A stretch of DNA of 64,000 nt from contig NC_089190.1 of NCBI RefSeq assembly GCF_947507565.1, forward strand, positions 1,488,001 to 1,552,000, read 5' to 3'. Of this stretch, positions 1-10,258 are shown piece after piece. The stretch's first letter is position 1; each line of letters starts with the position of its first letter. A program made the position numbers and the translations under genes. Source of the DNA: Oscarella lobularis (Eukaryota > Porifera > Homoscleromorpha > Homosclerophorida > Oscarellidae). The notes below the pieces were generated by a model. It had not been told where the DNA came from. It ran no database searches and saw nothing but the letters and a program-made list of their open reading frames with translations.

Positions 1-131
1 GGTAGTAAAGCGAGGTAGGTTCGGCTGTAAGCGAAACGACAGTGGCGGATTTGGGGGAGAGCACTAATATTTGAAATTTATATGGCTGAGAACTCCTTTC
101 AAATCCGCCACTGATTCTGTTGCGTTTATAC

Positions 132-1111
132 CTGTATATGATTGAACCACACCGGAACGTTTGTTTCAGGATGATGCTGAATGGCTGCCTCTCTGTGAAT
201 CATCTTTATGTTGTCGTTCTTTGGACCGGACCAGTGAAAATCGACGTTGTGCTTGCGGCACTCATTTTCGACGAACGCCTTGTCCGACGAGCCGAACGTC
301 GCCTCCCAGCCCTTCATCATTGTTGGATCAATCGTCAAAAGGCGGTCAAGACGAGTGTGATTTCTCACATACATTACCTCGACATCATTAGCACTACAGT
401 GGGGTCAGTCGATTGCTTAGGTTTACCTACCCCCTTTTCTTCGAATCGCCTTCTCACGTCTGGATCCAAATCACGATAGACTTTGGCAAAGTCGCACAAA
501 GTCGTCTCGCCTCCCACTGAAGAGGGCGGTATGAGGCAGCAAAAGAAAATCTCCTTTGGAGGTGCAGGTAGAAAACTCATTTCGATATGCTGTCCAAGCG
601 GATAGAAGTAGGGCAGCTCGGACGCAGAGAAGACGGCCTTAGAATAATCAAGCACTATATTTATATCATTTTTAGTAGCTCGTAAGATGAGAAAGGACAC
701 CTCCTCCATTCACACCTCCGACCCTTGACCCGGGCAAGGCTTACGTTTGTGCCTGGCTGCAAGCTCCTCGGAGACGTTCCTCTGTACTCTGTGCTCAATT
801 CGGGCTGATAACGGAGAACGATTCTTTCGAAGTCGTGCGGTTTATCAATTTCGAAGCCGCGAAAGAGAACAGCACCTAGTGACGAGGGATTGATACTACA
901 GGCAGCTAGAGCTTATGATATCTCCACCGTGTTCCCGAATCTTTTCCTTCAGATAACTGGCGTTCTTGCTAATCCAGCCTTCTAGAAAGTCGACCGAGTT
1001 TCTGCCATTCTTTGGAGTGATAATCAGAGGAAGCGTTTCGCCGTCTTCTCGAACAGATTGCGTTATTTCGTCCATAATTCGTCCAGATTCGTCCAGAGGC
1101 TCGGGAAACAA
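132..1111 (-). CDS. TauD/TfdA-family (clavaminate synthase-like) Fe(II)/2-oxoglutarate dioxygenase, 3' end outside window
   Basis: Four exons read on the minus strand: 1111-928, 875-745, 637-431 and 377-132. All junctions are GT-AG and keep frame. The first exon carries the family N-terminus (PLIITP, then a helix ending KIREHG). The second gives AVLFRGFEI followed by YRGTSPRSLQPGTN. The third gives SASELP and GQHIEMSF, where H-x-E is the usual pair of iron ligands, then CCLIPPSSVGGETTLCD. The fourth carries WFNHIQ. The distal iron-binding His and the 2-oxoglutarate-binding Arg would lie in exons left of base 1, so the gene is truncated by the window and not visibly broken. Families of this type hydroxylate small substrates; the substrate here cannot be told. 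The ATG at 1111 is the first in frame, but an upstream exon is possible. It lies downstream of NOP2 in the same orientation. Confidence 0.8.
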
Positions 1112-1470
1112 AGAGTCTTGAAAGAGACGTGTAGGCTGTGCCGTACAAGATCGATCACGTGTCTACAGCCAACGTTCTTTTCCCTGGTTCTTTTCTTACG
1201 AACTGGTATTGTACGACCTTCGATGTATTAGTAGACGACGAAAAAAAGAAAAGACATGCACGTTCGCAATCCAAATAGACCTGGTGATACGCGTTAGACT
1301 GGAGGATGGCATCTGTACATGTTCTCGGCGTGACAGTACAAGTACATACGCAAATAACGCTAACGACATACGTATTCAGTCTATCAACGTTCATCCTGTT
1401 CTTCCTGTTCCTCCTCGTCCTCTTTTTCCTCTTCTGCTTTAACGACGTTTTTCTGGACTGTGATAGACCG
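1112..1470. other. Short intergenic spacer between the dioxygenase and NOP2
   Basis: This 359-base stretch separates the NOP2 stop from the first visible ATG of the dioxygenase, both on the minus strand. It must hold the NOP2 3' end and probably the dioxygenase promoter or 5' exon. Small open frames on both strands show no family motif. Confidence 0.5.
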
Positions 1471-3997
1471 TCATGTTAAGAGAGCCTTGTATTTCGACTT
1501 CAGTTTACCTGCAGCCTTTGGTTTCAATTTCTTTAGCTTTGCTACAAAAAATCCGTCCATATTGTGCGTATGGGGATAAAATCTCTTAGTCAATTTAAGA
1601 GATGGGTGAAACGTCCGTCCTCGATATCTAAAGTACGTTCAAATTATATTTATTCGGACTCATAGAGGACGTGCAAAGTTACCTTGTAAATCCATCATTT
1701 CCAAAGCCCAAACCGGTCGGCACAACTTTAACAGATCGATTAGTCAAAGCGTAATCAACGACCCACTCATTCTCCTCAACCTAACATATCCCATTGAACG
1801 TACTACTGTACCAAGGATGGACGAGGCATTTATACCAGAACTGAGCAAGTAGAATAGACTATGAATCCTCCCGTTTTCGACGACGAATCTACAGCATCTA
1901 TAGCGGCCAAAATCAATTCCTTTTGTATGTGCGAGCGTCTGAGAATGTCCTTCTCGTCCTAAAGAGACTCGAGTGAAATTTCGCCTCGCATATCTCCCAA
2001 TCGTCGTACCCGACTGGTTTTGACCGTTTTGTCCTTGGCAATAACTCCGCTACCCGAGCAAGGAGCGTCCAATAGAACGCGATCAAAACCACTCATTGTC
2101 TATAGACATGAGATCTCTGGAACACTCAGCACCATGCACACAAATCCACAAACCTTAGGAAGCTGACGACCGTCGTAACAACAAATGATTGTATTAGAAA
2201 CTCCTAAAAGCAAGGCATAGAGAAACCTACGGTGCTACGGGGACACCTGAATGACCTAAGCGATGAACGTTTGCCACTAAGGACTTCGTTCTCTCTTTCT
2301 GCAAGTCGTTAGCCACTAAAACGCCGGTGTTTTTCATCAAGGCAGCTAAAATACGTCTTGATATTGTAACCAGTTGGTCTCTCTTTCTCGCACGTGCTTA
2401 CCTATGTACGTCGTCTTTCCTCCCGGAGCCGCACACATGTCCAGAATGCGTTCGTTTTCCTGTGGGGCCAAGGCCATGACGGGGAGCATGGAAGAGGCGC
2501 CTTGGAGCATGTATTGCCCTCCGAGATATTCGGGTGTAGCTCCTTTTGTGTACGAATAGATACAAGGCACTTGTTTCTGATTCGTTTCTCTCACCTATCG
2601 GAACGGGAGAATCGTAAATGACGAGACCCACTTTCGACCATTTGCCAATTGGATCAAGATTGACTCCCCTATTGATGAGTGCCTGTAAGAGAAGGACCGC
2701 TTTGTACTTTAGCTTCTACAAGGCTGTGGCTCTGAGGAACCTGAGCTAAATCGCGACGTCTTGTCCGCAAAGTATTCGTTCGAATAGTCATTGGACGCTC
2801 CACTTCGTTGGCCTCCAAATACTCCAAAAGCTAAGAGCATCATACAGTACATAGACACCGCAGGTCGATGAAATTTGTACCTCTGCCAGTGGAAAAAGGT
2901 TGACAAACTGCTCGATTAGAAACGTGCCATAGCTGTAATAAGCAGCCAAGTCTTTAGCAAGAAGGGCAACGTATTCTTGTCGAGATCTGGGCAGTAGAGA
3001 CTAATGCAACGAATGATTTGTACAATGACCTAAATTTCACCTCCCAGCTTCTCGTAGTTCTCGAAAATTGCCAAGTACGTGAACGTTGTCCTTGATTCGC
3101 TCATAGAGCGATGGCAGATTAAGGGGCTGATCAACTTTAGAGACAAAAAACATTGGAATATTTGTCTCAACAAAATCCTCGTACTGCACCTTCTTTCTCC
3201 AGTTCTTCATCAGTAGGAAGAACAAAGACTTCGCCTTCTCTTGCAGCAGATTTCATCTCAGATTTTTCAAGATTTCTGCGTATACACACACAAAGGGCTA
3301 TTTTCGTAGCATGCTGAAAATTAATGGGTCGTGCCTAGCCACTTCTTTCTGCTTGTCAAGTTTTCTCGACTTCTTTTCAATACTTAAAACCTTCGAAGAC
3401 AAGACTTCGTCATAGAGCGTAATCGTATTGGCTGCATACTTCTTCATCATCGTCATCAGAATTTTCCATTTCTCCGTCAAAATCGTCCACCTAGATACCA
3501 AGCTAAGCGACAGAATAAATAATCTGAAGTGCTTACAGGCATATCAGAGTCGCTGCTTTCTTCGTCATCTCTCCCACCACTTCGCTTTAGACTCAACCAG
3601 GATTTATTCTCATCACTAAACAGACTAGACCCAACAGTAGCTGCTGTATTCTCACTGCTACAATCGGTGGCTCTCGTACTTTTTTCCAGCGGTCTCTACT
3701 CCTTCCTCTTCTCCTTCCATTTCACTGACAACAGCTACACAAAAATCTCATTGCAACGAAAGTTCCTAATCGAATTCCCTCCCATGCCTTCATCTTCCGA
3801 ACCAGACGAGCCTGGCAATAATTGCCTATCCACCACATTATGAATTTATCAAACTAAGGCCAAAAAACTCAACAGTTTCTTCTCTCCAATTTTGGTTCTC
3901 TACAATATCAATTTCAACTTGGTAACAAATCTAAAGAACTCCTTCTGACCTTTTCCTTGGATGCTCCTTTCTTGGCACCTACTAAAGACGAAGACAT
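1471..3997 (-). CDS. NOP2: NOP2/NSUN1 rRNA (cytosine-5) methyltransferase
   Basis: Nucleolar S-adenosylmethionine-dependent methyltransferase that modifies large-subunit rRNA during ribosome assembly. Well-supported exons from 5' to 3': 3134-3041, 2986-2881, 2830-2741, 2682-2595, 2542-2402, 2345-2256, 2203-2154, 2099-2010, 1958-1836, 1780-1683 and 1627-1471, all in consistent phase. Family blocks in order: [74 protein letters not shown] (SAM site), [16 protein letters not shown] with the PC cysteine, FIVYSTCSV with the catalytic TC cysteine, [12 protein letters not shown], and [19 protein letters not shown] near the end. The acidic N-terminus ([11 protein letters not shown], then ENSDDDDEE) is spread over several small exons between about 3190 and 3997, starting [11 protein letters not shown]. 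Those boundaries are approximate. It is divergent from MIIP, whose start is 375 bp away. Confidence 0.93.
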
Positions 3998-4372
3998 CGC
4001 GATGGTTATTCCAGACATCTGGAATCGAGTGTACTAGACATGCCTGACGTGGATTTGGTAATTTTGCTCCTCTCTCGTTTCCTTCACGCGAAAAACAAAA
4101 CGAATGAACTACTTCGTACTATCTCGATTTTATTCGACCTCTTGTGGGAAATTTTCGTGCTTATTTCGTCCTCTGTGAGCACTAGAACCAGGCAAGTCGA
4201 CTTGGTCTTCTTCGACGAGACGCCTATCAGGACTTACAGTGCCTCGGAATCACCGGTTCTTGTTGCTTCTTCGCTTTTCGTCCCTGCGGCTTCCTTTTCG
4301 ACTTCTCAACAGGCAGTTTTCGACCCATTTTCCAAGGCTGCGAGAGAACGTGGTCTCCAGTCGGCGCACGCT
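3998..4372. promoter_or_regulatory. Shared spacer between divergent NOP2 and MIIP
   Basis: 375 bp separate the two start codons, so both promoters must lie here or in the first exons. An open plus-strand frame from 4040 runs into the MIIP frame (hydrophobic, with no recognisable domain). No clear TATA box was seen. Confidence 0.4.
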
Positions 4373-5220
4373 ATGGCTAACGACAATCGTTTGAAGTTGC
4401 TGTCTCTACGACTGGCCGAGAGGCTGCAGCGAGGCGAGAAACTCATAAAGGAATCGATGAGGACGCTCCAGACTGATGCCGCAAAGAAGCCCGAGACGAC
4501 AGACCGGCGAAGGAGACCTAGATCAAGAAAAGTATCAGAAGAAACGGTGTTCGAACGCTTGCATTCGAATTCTTTTAGAAGGAGAGAAGCCGATCTGTCG
4601 AAAAGGATGTGACACGTTCGAGTCGACTACACCGTTCTCCGCCAAAGGGCTACGACTTCATTGCCGGACTTCTCGATAGAAATGCAGCCGATTCGCTCGT
4701 TATGGCGAAATCGGACGATTTCTACGCAGAAGTCGCCCAGTTCAGGAAGCTGAACAGGGAAGAATGTTATGGCGTGAGGTAAATAAATAATAAAGAGTGT
4801 CGATTATTAGGGCATAGTCAATATTTACCGTATGGGTGGGTGAATTTTCAGTCTTTCTGACCTTCAAAAGTCCGATCCTGCGTTGTCTGATTCCGTAGTT
4901 AGTTACGAGGATGAGAGTAGCGGCAGTGAAGTTTCAGGTACGTCGATTCAGGAAAACCAGCCAATCAGCAGCGATCTAGATATCTATTCTTTTATGTATA
5001 GACTCTGAAGATTACGTTCTCAATGATCGGCTGTATCCTGTTCGCGTTCCCCATTGGAAAGATAAAAAGGGAACGAAAGCAAAGTCATTTCAGAGCAGAG
5101 GCAAAATAAGGTTACATCGTTCAGCGTACAAGAGAGATCTAGATGAATTTGGGATACGTCTCTAGAATCAGCATTCCAAGGCATCTTGATCCAGAGAAAG
5201 ATTTTCCAACTATAGCTTGA
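4373..5220 (+). CDS. MIIP: Migration and invasion-inhibitory protein (MIIP/IIp45) homologue
   Basis: Five exons: 4373-4531, 4579-4778, 4852-4937, 5002-5110 and 5166-5220. They sum to 609 nt (202 aa) in frame. Alignment by eye to vertebrate MIIP shows the diagnostic blocks: GYDFIAGLLD with DDFYAEVAQFRKLNREEC (human has GYDWIAGSLD and a similar F-x-E-x-NKEEC run), then DYVLNDRLYPVRV, then RISIPRHLDPEKDF near the end. It is much shorter than the 388-residue human protein and lacks its C-terminal part. Vertebrate MIIP binds IGFBP2 and HDAC6; whether that applies here is unknown. The chosen start MANDNRLKLLSLRLAERL matches the leucine-rich helix that opens human MIIP. The frame stays open upstream to an ATG at 4040, so a longer N-terminus is possible. 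Confidence 0.72.
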
Positions 5221-5456
5221 ATTAAAATTACCGCAGTACTGTAGTAGAAATTTCTAAAATTTTGGCGCACTAAGAAACATACATATCCGTTCCTCACTCG
5301 CGTAATAAAACCACCCAATGTCTCCTAAGACATTGATGAATCGACCATAGTTTCATTTGCGGACGTTCCACTGGCTCTGGCGCGCTCTTGCGGACTGCGT
5401 GCAGTACGTAGGTGACGGTAGGTCTACTCCTGAGAGCTTCTAACCCAAAGTCTTAG
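5221..5456. other. Spacer between MIIP and the TASOR-like gene
   Basis: The MIIP 3' end, with a possible polyadenylation signal (AATAAA near 5306), is followed by the presumed promoter of the next gene. No coding motif is visible. Confidence 0.4.
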
Positions 5457-8400
5457 ATGGTTGCTGGAGGGACTTTGACTGCGGCTTTTGGTGTACGACG
5501 AATTGGCCCATCTCTTTGTTTTTCTCGACAACCTACTACATGTTTTGACAAGTAGCCATGATCCGTAGAACTCAAACTTCGGATAAATTATTATCGATTC
5601 ACGTGATTGTAGCAACAGCCCGTAGTGTTGACACGCACGCGAGCCAGCACGCGATAAATCCTTTGTTCTTTGTGTAGACATCGCCTGGAACGATGTCGGA
5701 AGCACGGAGCGGCTTCGTGATCCCCAAGCGTACAAAAGAGAAGAGTACGCCTACTTTAGTCTTCGCGTTTTTCGTGGAAACGTCGTCGCATCGTCGTCTG
5801 ACCGTGCAGATCTTCTCGAAAAGCGCGATCCGACCTCGAGAGACGGACAAGAGATGAAGCAAAGGGTCGTCGAAGCACTGAAAAAGCCTCAATTCAAAGA
5901 GTGCATGATCGTTCACGAGGCGTACGTCGTCAAGAACGAACGACTCCAAGACGATGTCAGGGGGAAGACAGAGAAATGCAGAGGCGCGTAATTGCACCCT
6001 CTCGATAGTACCTGGCGTGGAAAAGGGAGCGCAAGCGCAGAGAAGAACAAGAGGACGTCGATGTGACCGAATCGACCGCGTTCATATGGTCTGATTCGCA
6101 CGAGGAAGTGAGTGGTACTACTACTAATTTTGTCTTGAGATAATTTTTGGGGACAATTTTTAGAATTGTCTTGGGACAATTTTAGAATTGTCTTGGGACA
6201 ATTTTTAAAATTGTCTCCGGACAATTTTCAAAAATTGTCCTGCACAATTTTAAAAATTGTCCTGGGACACTTTTAAAATTGTCCTGTTTCAATTTTAAAA
6301 TTGTCTTAGCTGCGCCGGTGCCAAATGAAATATGCTAAGATCCTAACTAATATAGAACTACGTTCGTGAACTTCGATCGCGCAGTTCGTAGAAAATCGAT
6401 GCTTTTGTTCGAAATTTCGACATTTTTCGAAGCTCGTCCCTCCAGCATCGATCTCCGTAGAATTCGAGGGGCTAAGCGTGTCTAGAAAAGCCATTAAACT
6501 GCCGATCTCGTACTAGCGGTGAACTAGATGTTAGAAGAACGACATTTTGTGCGTGGGAGGCCAAGAATGGCGATATTTTTGTCCTTTTTCACGCGATTCA
6601 GTCGTTTCTTCCACTAGTTGAAGTGAAATTACAATTCTAAAGCGTTTCGATCGCGTCGATTCGACGGATCGTTCGTTTTCGGCGAGAAAATCGCAATGCG
6701 ATCGGAAAATCTCGCTATTTTGGTGCTTTCGACTCGATTCGACCGTTTCTCTTTCTAGTCTAGTAGATTGTTGGGTTATAGAACTTTTTTGATTCATGGG
6801 ATCGGCCAATCTTTAGTTTTGGCCGAGAAAATCGCAAAAAAACTAACCGCCATCCTCCCCGCCGCCGCCCCCGCCCACCACACCCATCTTAGCATATTTC
6901 ACTGGGCACCGGCGCGCTGCGCCGGCGCCAAGTGAAATATGCTAAGATCCTAACTAATATAGAACTACGTTCGTGAACTTCGAACGCGCAGTTCGTAGAA
7001 AATCGATGCTTTTGTTCGAAATTTCGAGATTTTTCGAAGCTCGTCCCTCCAGCTTCGATCTCCGTAGAATTCGAGGGGCTGAGCGTGTCTAGAAAAGCTA
7101 TTAAACTGCCGATCTCGTACTAGCGGTGAACTAGATGTTAGAACGACATTTTGTGCGTGGGAGGCCAAGAATGGCGATATTTTTGTCCTTTTTCACGCGA
7201 TTCAGTCGTTTCTTCCACTAGTTGAAGTGAAATTACAATTCTAAAGCATTTCGATCGCGTCGATTCGACGGATCGTTCGTTTTCGGCGAGAAAATCGCAA
7301 TGCGATCGCAAAATCTCGCTATTTTGGTGCTTTCGACTCGATTCGACCGTTTCTCTTTCTAGTCTAGTAGATTGTTGGGTTATAGAACTTTTTTGATTCA
7401 TGGGATCGACCAATCTTTAGTTTTGGCCGAGAAAATCGCGAAAAAAACTAACCGCCATCCTCCCCGCCGCCGCCCCCGCCCACCACACCCATCTTAGCAT
7501 ATTTCACTGGGCACCGGCGCGCTGCGCCGGCGCCAAGTGAAATATGCTAAGATCCTAACTAATATAGAACTACGTTCGTGAACTTCGATCGCGCAGTTCG
7601 ATGCTTTGGTTCGAAATTTCGAGGGTGGGTTATGCAGTTATCATCTATTGCAATGCATGTTTTAGTCCTATGATCTAACTGCTTATGTTTGGACCCATGG
7701 TTAGAGGAAACATCAGCTGTTTGACAGTAAAGAGGAATATGTTGTCTAACGTTATAATAGTTGGGTATCCTAAATGGTCTTCTTAGGTTCTTTGCATATG
7801 CCAGGATGGCCTAAGCGTGAAGGCGACGGGGCTAAAGCGAATTGGCGATCCTGAGCAAGGTGTTTACGTCTACAGATATCCCGATTTTACATCATCCGAA
7901 CCGTGGACAAGAGGCGAAGAGGGCTTCTTCGTGATATTTAAACTAATTAAGGTAAATTATACATGTATATGGAAAAGCAAAATAATCGCGGTTATGATTA
8001 TAATGCTAAGGGCGCAAGAAAAACCGTTCTTGCCGGCCAAACGTTCATTGAGCCCAAACAAAACTGTGATTGTCACGTTGCACAAAGCAAAGATCTTTTT
8101 GATCAGTCTCTGGTTTGTTAATAGAACGTTTGAAAAATGTTGCATTTCCTAAAGACATTATTTATCAAAGATCTACGTTTATGAATACCTTGAAGAAGAA
8201 GAAGAATTTTCTAAACGCCCTCGCCAGTGCTGTCCCATTGGCGTTCTACATTGTACAATCACGCCTGACGTGTCGTCTTCTATTCGGCCGCATCTCAAAC
8301 CGTTAAGTGACGAGGTAAAGCCAAGCCAGTCAGCGCATCAATCAACGTATATATGTGTTAACTTAGGATGTGGTTCAATCTCACAAAGGTGAGCGAGCCA

Positions 8401-9828
8401 GACGCTCTACTGGGTTTTTATCTTTCGTTGTGGCCGCCTAGAGCGAGCTCTTTGGCAAGGCCAGTTGCGGAACAAGAACAACTCTTTAGGTCGCATTGCT
8501 CTACATGGGTTCACTGAAATAGAAGCTCGTCTATTGTAATGTCTAAAGAGAGTTATTTTGCTAATGAAACGGTTTTTTCAGTGCGCAGTTTTTGAACATA
8601 ACCAAGAGATTGCCCTATAGTAACGCAAGAGTTCAGTCTCTACTTGTCGACTCCCTCTTTGAAGTTCCTCACAAAGGTGGGAAGGCTCTGTGATATGTTC
8701 TATTGTAATTTCTATTCCTAAGCTGTTTGCGGCGAAGTGCAGCACCAGCTTCTCAAGGTAGTCACTGTTGAAGATATTGGAGGCCGCGTGGAAAAGCTTA
8801 CCGACATGCTGGGAGGAGACGTGGTAAAAAAAGGAGCGTTTTGCATATTTTGTTTTACCTGATTTTATTAATCAAGGTGTGCGTCATTGATCTTCCTCCC
8901 GACGGCACGTTGTATCTTTTAGCAACACTTCTTTTGGCTCGAGACAAAAGTTTGGCCACTGCGCTGTATAAATTAATTAAAAAGGTCACGTATATTGGAG
9001 CTTTGCAGATCTTTTTTGGGAGTCGGAAATGTGCGCTGTTCTTTCAACGAAAAGTAGGCGCTGCAATCAGATAACGCTGAATTCATAGCTTGGTTGTCTT
9101 TAGTTCAAACGCAACGCTCTGTATCTCGCACGAAGTCTTCGCAGCTGAGTAGCGAGTTCTTTGAACAGCCGAGGTTTGAATGTAACACGGAAGCAGCTGC
9201 AATGTTCCTCGTGTTTGTTAAGGACCGTGCGCCCAAATGTTCAGCGAAGACCCAATGTAGTAGCACCCCGTCGTTCTTCTCGTCCCCCGCCTCCGGCTCC
9301 TCGTCGTCCGCCTCCTGCTCCTCAACCTGCTGTGGTTCAATCCAACGACGGTATTAATTACCTATTGATTGTAGTAGGGGAAATACGAAATAAGGGACTT
9401 TCTCTTTCCTAGTTTCTCAATCTGTCAGTGTCAATATCAGCAAAGAACGCGATCCCAGGATGCGAGCTGGAACGGCAGCTACACGTCAGAATGTGGATGA
9501 GTCTTCTGCCGTTATCGTGAAAGATTACCCGCCTCTTCCTCCTCTTCGTTCGTCTCATGCTGTAGATGGTCAAGTTGGTCGCCCAGAAGACGAGGAGGCT
9601 ATACCTGAATGGCGGAAAATTGTCAACGAGTACTGTGCTGAAGCAACGAAGAAACTCGACGCCATCATGGAATCTTTCCCGGCACGGTACTACCAAGCTT
9701 GGATTCTACATAAAATGAGAGAGAAGGAAGCAGTGGAAACAGTTGCAATGGATATTCCAGCTGTTGATGCCGAAACGGAGGAAGACGAAGTTGTGACTGT
9801 GACTCAGCCATGTGAGGACAATCAGTGA
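5457..9828 (+). CDS. TASOR: TASOR-like protein (DUF3715 pseudo-PARP domain; HUSH-complex scaffold family)
   Basis: TASOR is the scaffold of the HUSH complex, which silences transposons and other intron-poor DNA by H3K9 methylation. Phase-consistent exons: 5678-5955, 6009-6107, 7805-7951, 8011-8112, 8171-8314, 8367-8388, 8442-8535, 8582-8676, 8723-8823, 8877-8949, 9104-9173, 9223-9350 and 9413-9828 (stop). Family blocks: FKECMIVHEAYVVKNERL then YLAWKRERKRREE; GLKRIGDPEQGVYVYRYPDF then GFFVIFKLIKG (the ADP-ribosyltransferase-like fold); CDCHVAQS; YEYLEEEEEFSKRPRQCCP; LWQGQLRNKNNSLGRIAL. A proline/arginine-rich linker (VAPRRSSRPPPPAPRRPP) and an acidic C-terminus follow. The total is about 590 residues, far shorter than human TASOR. 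The first exon is uncertain: ATG 5457 with a GT at 5491 would fit the phase. The intron 6108-7804 holds repeats. The family call rests on motif resemblance only. Confidence 0.62.
6136..6307. repeat. Palindromic minisatellite, ~25-bp units
   Basis: About seven degenerate units alternate GACAATTTT and AAAATTGTC, such as GACAATTTTTAAAATTGTC, with a central GGGA. Each unit is close to self-complementary, so single strands could fold into small hairpins. It lies in the large intron of the TASOR-like gene, directly 5' of the inverted-repeat elements. Confidence 0.85.
6310..7624. mobile_element. Tandem array of ~606-bp non-coding inverted-repeat (MITE/foldback-like) elements, about 2.2 copies
   Basis: A block starting TGCGCCGGTGCC at 6311 recurs at 6918 and 7523, giving periods of 607 and 605 bp. 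The third copy breaks off near 7624 and has lost about 10 bp internally. Neighbouring copies are nearly identical. Each unit starts with AGTGAAATATGCTAAG and ends with its complement CTTAGCATATTTCACT, around a GC-rich core (GGCGCGCTGCGCCGGCGCC), so unit junctions form a long perfect-looking hairpin. Open frames of 91-92 codons appear on the minus strand in both full copies, but they show no transposase motif. A non-autonomous DNA transposon or foldback satellite fits best. It sits inside the 6108-7804 intron. Confidence 0.75.
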
Positions 9829-9877
9829 GGTCTTGGCTACAAGGAGTTTTGTTCTACTCTTTTTTTGTTACTGACTG

Positions 9878-10258
9878 ATTACAGCCTCCTCTAGCTACTG
9901 GATTTACTCAGATGATTGTGCTTGTATATTACTCGTCATTGTAGAAGCACTGGCAGGAATAATCACAATAGCATGTCTTTGCAAGAATAAAAGGTATAGT
10001 ACGATAGTAGTGAAAGTCTCAATTATTTGGGCTTCGTATTAGCTGAAGCGCTAAAGAGAGGAAGTTTTGATGAGACGAAATTTCGGATGAATCAGTTCCC
10101 GGTACAGGAAAACAAACGGCTTAGTGTGTTCAGCACGCGGTATGACACCTGCTGCTGTCAAAACCGCGGAAAACAATTGAATTATTTTTGTTGGGAGAGG
10201 CGGGTCCTTTGGGCGTGGTAGCGTTGCACCAGTTACTAGGCATGCGTATCGGTAATGA
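9878..10258 (+). pseudogene. Relic of a third Eph-like copy: transmembrane exon, tail exon and downstream promoter
   Basis: This stretch matches 12335-12786, the 3' part of the kinase-less gene, through its acceptor (CCTCCTCTAG), transmembrane exon (DDCAC, then VEALAGIITIA), tail exon (AEALKR, ESFDETK remnants) and the spacer up to the next ATG. It has lost about 35 bp inside the transmembrane segment. Deletions in the tail exon shift the frame, and no ectodomain exons precede it, since the TASOR-like gene ends at 9828. It is therefore the truncated 5' member of the array. Its right part still acts as the upstream flank of the next copy. Confidence 0.8.

Noticed and set aside
6531-7413. Two nearly identical 91-92-codon minus-strand frames as a transposase
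   Set aside because: They are mirrored by repeat identity, have no catalytic or DNA-binding motif, and lie within a short inverted-repeat element.
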